NCBI RefSeq assembly: GCF_904849725.1
Contig: NC_058521.1
Location: forward strand, 433,832,676 to 433,896,675
DNA from: Hordeum vulgare subsp. vulgare
Lineage: Eukaryota; Streptophyta; Magnoliopsida; Poales; Poaceae
Reading direction: 5' to 3'
DNA length: 64,000 bases
Under the pieces are notes generated by a model. It was not told where the DNA came from. It worked only from the letters and a program-made list of their open reading frames with translations, and ran no database searches. Every line of letters begins with the position of its first letter. Position 1 is the first letter of the stretch. Positions 58,740 to 64,000 of the stretch are shown one piece after another. A program made the position numbers and the translations under genes.

Positions 58740-60444
58740 TGATGTCTAGTACGCAACCTTCTCCTTGTAGACGTTGTTGGGCCTCCAAGTGCAGAGGTTT
58801 GTAGGACAGTAGCAATTTTCCCTCAAGTGGGTGACCTAACGTTTATCAATCCGTGGGAGGCGTAGGATGAAGATGGTCTCTTTCAAGCAACCCTGCAACC
58901 AAATAACAAAGAGTCTCTTGTGTCCCCAACAGACCCAATACAATGGTAAATTGTATAGGTGCACTAGTTCGGCGAAGAGATGGTGAAACAAGTGCAATAT
59001 GGATGGTAGATATAGGTTTTTGTAATATGAAATTACAAAAACAGCAAGGTAACTAGTAACAAAAGTGAGCATGAACGGTATTGCAATGCATGGAAACAGG
59101 CCTAGGGTTCATACTTTCACTAGTGAAGTTCTCTCAACAGTGATAACATAATTGGATCATATAACTAGCCCTCAACATGCAACAAAGAGTCACTCCAAAG
59201 TCACTAATAGCGAGGAACAAACGAATAGATTATTGTCGGGTATGAAACCACCACAAAGTTATTCTTTCTGATCGATCTATTCAAGAGTCCATAGTAAAAT
59301 CACACGAAGCTATTATTTCCGTCCAATCTTTCATAGAGTTCGTACTAGAATAACACCTTAAGATACATATCAACCAAGACCCTAATGTCACCTAGATACT
59401 CCATTGTCACCTCAAGTATCCGTGGGCATGATTATACGATATGCATCACATAATCTCAGAATCATCTATTCAACCAACACATAGAACTTCAAAGAGTGCC
59501 CCAAAGTTTCTACCGGAGAGTCAAAACGTGTGCCAACCCCTATGCATAGGTTCCCAATGTCACGAACCCGCAAGTTGATCACCAAAACATACATCGAGTA
59601 CTCACATGAATCAAACGTGTGCCAACCCATATGCATAGGTTCCCATTGTCACAAACGCACAAGTTGATCACAGCAGATAGACTCGTGCAAGACATACATC
59701 AAGTGTTCTCAAAGACTCAATCCGATAAGATAACTCCAAAGGGGAAACTCAATTCATTACAAGAGGGAGAGGGGGAAGAGCATCATAAGATCCAACTATA
59801 GTAGCAAAGCCCACGGTACATCGAGATCAAGACATCTCAAGAACACGAGAGAGAGAGATCAAACACATAGCTACTAGTACATACCCTCAGCCCCGAGGGA
59901 GAACTACTCCCTCCTCGTTATGGAGATCGCCGGGATGATGAAGATGGCCACTAGAGATGGATTCCCACTCCGGCAGGGTGCCAGAACGGGCTACAGATTG
60001 GTTTTTGGTGGCTACAGAGGCTTGCGGCGGTGGAACTCCCGATCTAGGTTTCTTTTTGGGGGTTTCTGAATTTATAGGAATTTATGGCGGTGGAATTACG
60101 TCGGTTGGGCCCACGAGGAGGTCACAAGCCTGCCCTGCGCCACCTAGGGGGGTGGTGGCGGCGTCAGGGCTTGTGACTCCCTTGTGGCCGTTCTGGCCTT
60201 CTTCCAAAGCTTCGGGGGTCTCTTTTGGTCGAAAACAAATCATCGTAAAGTTTCATTCCATTTGGACTCCGTTTAAAAAAGGGTCAAAAACACGGAAAAA
60301 ACAGAAACTTGCACTTGGCACTGAGTTAATAGGTTAGTCCCAAAAAAGATATAAAATAGCATATTCATGCATATAAAACATCCAAAGTTGACAAGATAAT
60401 AGCATGGAACCATAAAAAATTATAGATACGTTGGAGACATATCA
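58740..60444 (-). repeat. 5' LTR of the nested gypsy element (1705 bp)
   Basis: It matches 53436-55136 along its whole length with scattered substitutions and small indels. The right edge reads GGAGACATATCA where the other LTR has GAGACGTATCA. Confidence 0.9.
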
Positions 60445-60449
60445 GTTTG

Positions 60450-61363
60450 ATGAGAGTGATATTCCTTTTGATAAACCTGCTAGCTTATGCATGGATGAAT
60501 TTGATAACTTCGTTGCCAAACAACAGAGTTTCAATGATTATGTTAGCAGACAATTGGAAAAGAATGCTCGTATGCTTAGTCATTTAAGTGCTTGTGTGGA
60601 CAGAAATGTCAATGATCTTAAGCTTCTGAGTAAACATGCTTCTACGGTTACTACTCAGGTAGAACAAGTACTTAAAGCTCAGAATGACTTGCTCAATGAG
60701 TTGAATGACAATTCCATTAGAGTCGTTACTAGAGGCGGTAGAATGCCCCAGGAACCTTTGTATCCTGAGGGTCATCCGAAGAGAATTGAACAAGATTCTC
60801 AAGGAGTTAGCACTGATGCACCTAGTCATCCTAGAAAGAAGAAGAAAGATGATACGAACCTGCACGCTAGCAACCCTGTTGCTGCTACCCCCGAGAGTCC
60901 AAACGATGCCTCTATCTCTGATGTTGAAACAAAATCTGGTGATGAACATGAGCCTAATGATAATATCAATAGTGATGTTCATGTTGATGCTCAACCTAGC
61001 AATGAAAAGGATGTGGAGATTGAACCTAGTGTTGATCTTGATAACCCACAACCTAAGACTAAGAGATACAATAAGAATGACTTTGCTGCTAGGAAGCACG
61101 GTAAAGAAAGGGAACCATCGATTCAGAAACCCATGCCCTTTCCTCCTAAACCATCCAAGAAAAAGGATGATGAAGATTTTGAGCGATTTGTTGAGATGAT
61201 CAAACCTGTCTTTCTGCAAATGCGTTTGACGGATATGCTCAAGATGTCTCCGTATGCTAAGTACATGAAAGATATTGTGACTAATAAGAGGAGGATACCT
61301 GATCTTGAGATCTCTGCCATGCTTGCCAATTATACCTTTAAGGGTGGAACTCCTAAGAACTAG
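60450..61363 (+). pseudogene. Gypsy gag, second part
   Basis: The frame continues the gag interrupted at 53435. It contains a coiled-coil-like stretch (FVAKQQSFNDYVSRQLEKNARMLSH..., about 28-100 of the segment) and a charged, Asp/Glu-rich linker. It ends with a conserved block (MIKPVFLQMRLTDMLKMSPYAKYMKDIV) that sits just upstream of protease in Athila-type polyproteins. It ends in a TAG at 61361-61363 that appears to result from one missing base, since the protease frame follows directly in another phase. Confidence 0.8.
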
Positions 61364-61374
61364 GTGATCCCGGT

Positions 61375-61896
61375 GTGCCCACTATACCTTGCTCCATTAA
61401 AGGCAACTATGTTAGAACTGCTTTGTGCGACCTTGGAGCCGGTGTTAGTGTTATGCCTCTCTCTCTTTATTGTAGACTTGAATTGGATAAGTTGACACCC
61501 ACTAAAATCTATCTGCAAATGGCCGACAAATCAACTGCTTTCCCTATCGGCATTCACGAGGACGTGCGTGTTGTGGTTGCTAACACCACTATCTTAACAG
61601 ACTTTGTTATCTTGGATATTCCCGAGAACGATGCCATGGCGGTCATCGTCGGAAGACCCTTTTTAAACACTGCAGGGGCTGTTATAGATTGCAACAAAGG
61701 CAATGTCACTTTCCATGTCAACGGTAATGAGCTTACGGTGCACTTTCCGAAGAAACAATATCGAGTACATTGCATCAATGCTATCGAAAAGACTTCATCG
61801 ATTCTTATTGGGAGCTTTGAATGTCCTATTCCTCGTGTCAAGATGAAGTATGATTTGCTTGTTGAGGAAATACACATCCCCATTGAGGTGACCTAG
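61375..61896 (+). CDS. Gypsy aspartic protease (Athila-type), separated from gag by a frameshift
   Basis: A 173-codon frame, opening in continuity with gag rather than at an ATG, carries the retropepsin active-site motif as ALCDLGAGVSVMP (Asp at residue 19). DLGA is used here instead of DTGA/DSGA, which is usual in Athila-type elements. A second conserved block is VIVGRPFLNTAGAVID (about 91-105). It would process the gag polyprotein. The frame ends in a normal stop and is not followed by RT, so the element has protease but no polymerase. Confidence 0.8.
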   Translation: MPTIPCSIKGNYVRTALCDLGAGVSVMPLSLYCRLELDKLTPTKIYLQMADKSTAFPIGIHEDVRVVVANTTILTDFVILDIPENDAMAVIVGRPFLNTAGAVIDCNKGNVTFHVNGNELTVHFPKKQYRVHCINAIEKTSSILIGSFECPIPRVKMKYDLLVEEIHIPIEVT

Positions 61897-62089
61897 TGAC
61901 TATTCGAAAATTCTCCGTTCTCTTTTGCGATTCGAAAAGGATTGTCGAGGAGACTTGATCAACCTAATTGACGGCTTTCTTTCGATGACCATGAGATGGA
62001 TGAATCGAGGAGTCACAAACCTCTCTTCCAAGCTTTCACTTTAGGTTGCTTAGAAGAAAAATGATAGATTTAGATTAGTTTTCCCTGTT
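61897..62089 (+). other. Short spacer after protease
   Basis: No gene. The sequence AAAAGGATTGTCGAGGAGAC and following resembles coding sequence but has stops in all frames, so it may be a pol remnant. Confidence 0.35.
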
Positions 62090-62340
62090 TTCTGTTTTAG
62101 CGTCTGATAGAAAAGTACCCCGAAAATAGAAGTTCTCCGAACGCTGTGAAAATCAAGTATGATTTTTTCTGGAATTTTTGAAAAATTCTGGGACAAAGAG
62201 TCTGTCTGGGGGCCACACCAGTGGGCCACAAGACCTAGGGGCGCGGGCACCCCCCTGACCGCGCCACCCAGGCTTGTGGGGCCCACAGGCACCCCCTCCA
62301 CTCATTCTTGCTCTCATCTGGTTCTCCTACCTCCAGAAAA
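62090..62340 (+). promoter_or_regulatory. LTR-U3-like segment inside the element
   Basis: By eye this stretch parallels the element's own LTR at about 50535-50790. Shared blocks in order are AGAAGTTCTCCGAA (LTR: AAAGTTCTCGGAA), GATTTTTTCTGGAAT (GATTTTTTGTGGAAT), CCAGTGGGCCACA (CCAGTGGGCCACA) and GCTTGTGGGGCCCAC (identical). In the LTR this is the segment just before the TATA box. It lies directly upstream of the ATHILA-like ORF and could act as a separate promoter. Function is inferred only. Confidence 0.6.
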
Positions 62341-62446
62341 AACCGTTTCACAGCTCAAACTCATGTCCTTGCTCCTCTAGCTGGGATTTTCGATCTCTTT
62401 GCTCAAATCACCGTTCTCTGAACTGTTTTGGGGAAATTACTCCTTG

Positions 62447-62452
62447 GTAAGT
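62447..62452 (+). other. Candidate splice donor upstream of the ATHILA-like ORF
   Basis: GTAAGT follows CTTG and matches the donor consensus. Possible acceptors (TTTCAG, about 62665-62680) precede the ORF. No proof of splicing. Confidence 0.3.
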
Positions 62453-62768
62453 GACTCCTCCATTGGTCCAATTAGTTTTTGCTCTAGTGCCTTATACTCC
62501 GCGTATTTTTGCTGCCTTGGTGACCATGTTCTTGAGCTTTGCATGCTGATTTTAGTTGGTCCCAAGTAGTTTTGATGGGTAATATGGCCTCTAGGCACTA
62601 GTTGGAGTAGTTGCTACGAGTTTAGTTGAGCCTTATTCACTTTTCTTTAGAATCACTAAAAATTTCAGAAATTTTCAGAGATAGAAAAGGGAAAAGATTA
62701 GGAGGTTCTTAAGAGGCTCGTCAAGCCGTGACCACAAGGATGATGGGAGTGAGAAGAAGCCCAAGTAT

Positions 62769-63850
62769 TTGGTCCCTCGAGTCGCAGAAGTTCGAGCGTG
62801 CGAGTGGCCAAGCGATGTGTTCTTACGCGCCGCTGGAATTCATGAGGACTTTTATCACTTCGTAGAGAACGCAAGCCTTACCGCCTTTGTTGAAGATAAG
62901 TGTCCGCAATACCTCCTGCTCACTAATATCTTCGTACAAAGCTTTAACTTCTATTTGAGGAAGAATCCTCCTACGATTGAGTTCAAACTTTATGATATCC
63001 CCCAGCGCATGTCACTCCAAGATTTTTGCAATGTTTGCAAATTACCATATGTTGGGGATATTCATGAACCTCGTCCACGGGACTTGGAAGCTTTCATCGG
63101 TACTATTGCTATAGGAGAGGAGAGAGGAGTGTCTTGCGCTAGAGCTGCTAGCATTCATTTTCCCGTGCTTCGGTACTTCTCATTATTTGTGGGAAAATGT
63201 TGATTGGCCGTGGGAAAGCTGGGTCACTTAGTTCCCCAGATCTTTCGGTCTTGCACGAAGCCCTTTATAATGATAAAACTTATAGCTTGGGCGCTATAGT
63301 AGCTCAACATTTGAACCTGAACCATTCTAAAGGTGCTGTCTATGGAGGTATCTATGCTACTCGTCTTGCCAGACACTTTGAGATACCCATTAGACTGGAG
63401 GAGGAATAAGAGGTTCTTCTTCCCGAGAGATATCTAGATTACGATAGCATGGTTCGCCATGACTTTCTTGATAGAGATATAAATAGAAGGATGATTTATA
63501 ACCTGGTATTTAGTCAGGGTACTCGTGAGACTATTACTTTGCATGCTCCTTCTTTGTTCAATCTTCATGGAGGCACATACACTATTATGCCCTTTGACAT
63601 CTACGCATATTGGGGCCTAGCCCAACCACAGGTGCCCGTGCCCGAGCCACCAGTCGAGTACCAGACGCCGGTTTATCAGTGGGAGCCAGAGGAGCTCACA
63701 CAACAGTGGCATCCTGAGTCCACTCCGGAGTACCCCGGAGCTGGTTATTTCCCTCCTTGGGAGGAGACCAACTTAGGCCAAAAGCCTAAGCTTGGGGGAG
63801 TACGTGTTCTCACGGACTTTACATTCTTGCTTATGCTTTCACTTTGTTAG
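62769..63850 (+). pseudogene. ATHILA ORF-1-like protein gene (frameshift and stop)
   Basis: Three frames in succession (62769-63203, 63197-63409, 63449-63850) form one gene broken by a one-base shift near 63198 and a TAA at 63407-63409. The frame is open upstream to about 62684 without an ATG. Recognisable blocks include WPSDVFLRAAGIHEDFYHFVE, FKLYDIPQRMSLQDFCNVCKLPY, GKAGSLSSPDLSVLHEAL and GGIYATRLARHFEIP, like the ATHILA ORF-1 family (PF03078) found after pol in Athila elements. The function of that family is unknown. It is followed by a Pro/Glu-rich tail. It occupies the env-like position, but I see no signal peptide or membrane anchor. Confidence 0.72.
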
Positions 63851-64000
63851 CCGGTGTTCACACTTTGCCACTGTATCATCCATGAGAGTTTATTTTCTTT
63901 TTATCGTTTTCTTTTCGTGTGTATGTCTAGTTTGAGAAAAAACCAAAAAGATTTTGTTTTTCTTCTTTTGCTTGTTGGGAGCTTTCCCGTGTAGATAGTT
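63851..64000. other. End of window, no gene
   Basis: AT-rich sequence after the ATHILA-like ORF with no LTR start in view. The 3' LTR of the plus-strand element should lie further right. Confidence 0.5.

Larger units (their letters stand above)
53436..60444 (-). mobile_element. Complete non-autonomous gypsy element nested in gag (7009 bp)
   Basis: It is flanked by perfect 5-bp duplications GTTTG at 53431-53435 and 60445-60449. It has two similar LTRs, a primer site and a polypurine tract, all in minus orientation. The 3603-bp internal region has one 189-codon ORF and no protease, RT or integrase. LTR similarity is high by eye, so the insertion is recent compared with its host element. Confidence 0.92.
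50445..64000 (+). mobile_element. Non-autonomous Athila-type gypsy element (plus strand), 3' end outside the window
   Basis: 5' LTR, TGGCGCC primer site, gag, protease and an ATHILA ORF-1-like frame are in the expected order. No RT, RNase H or integrase is present between protease and the last ORF. It is interrupted by a minus-strand element at 53436-60444. The lineage call rests on the primer site, the DLGA protease and the ORF-1-like frame. Sabrina/WHAM-type Triticeae elements are the likely relatives, but I could not verify a family name. Confidence 0.8.

Noticed and set aside
63788..63800. Polypurine tract and start of the 3' LTR of the Athila-type element
   Set aside because: AAGCTTGGGGGAG looks like a polypurine tract, but no TGATACGTCTAC LTR start follows it inside the window.

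Overview
The window reads as intergenic, repeat-dominated DNA from a large-genome grass, most likely a Triticeae species (wheat, goatgrass, barley or rye). The clues are BARE/WIS/Angela-like copia LTRs, Athila-type gypsy elements with a TGGCGCC primer site, and several levels of nesting. I found no convincing host gene, rRNA or functional tRNA gene. Family names come from recognition without database searching and are tentative below lineage level.

Region 1 (1-32087) is the standout. It is a head-to-tail array of a non-autonomous LTR retrotransposon in which neighbouring copies share LTRs: LTR-internal-LTR-internal and so on. The window holds six LTRs (the first cut by the window edge, the others 3923-3929 bp) and five internal regions of 2139 bp each. 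LTR starts at 3901, 9967, 16030, 22098 and 28165 give periods of 6066, 6063, 6068 and 6067 bp. Each internal region starts with an initiator-tRNA-Met primer site 4 nt after the LTR. It carries one gag-like ORF of 292 codons with five zinc-knuckle-like blocks and ends with a degenerate polypurine motif. There is no protease, RT or integrase. The ORF is open in copies 1-4 and has one nonsense codon in copy 5. The array ends with a clean LTR at 32087 and continues off the left edge.

Region 2 (32088-36697) holds about 730 bp of unassigned sequence, then a degenerate plus-strand BARE/Angela-like LTR (from 32821). That LTR is interrupted by a minus-strand solo LTR of the same superfamily (32992-34807, target duplication CGTTG). 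An LTR-like fragment follows, with nine copies of a CGGTGNCACCGAG motif.

Region 3 (36698-49060) is a decayed minus-strand BARE-like copia element: 3' LTR, RNase H, RT, integrase, protease, gag and leader. Its RT/RNase H region is split by a 5300 bp solo LTR (39161-44460, target duplication CATAC). Its leader carries a long ATATC microsatellite and is interrupted at 49061.

Region 4 (49061-64000) is a minus-strand gypsy LTR into which a plus-strand element of the same LTR family (50445 to beyond 64000) has inserted, so two LTRs stand head to head. The plus element has a 5' LTR, primer site, gag, protease and an ATHILA ORF-1-like reading frame, with no RT or integrase seen. Its gag is split by a complete minus-strand non-autonomous gypsy element (53436-60444, target duplication GTTTG). 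Between protease and the ATHILA-like frame lies a stretch that resembles the element's own LTR U3, which may be a second, internal promoter.
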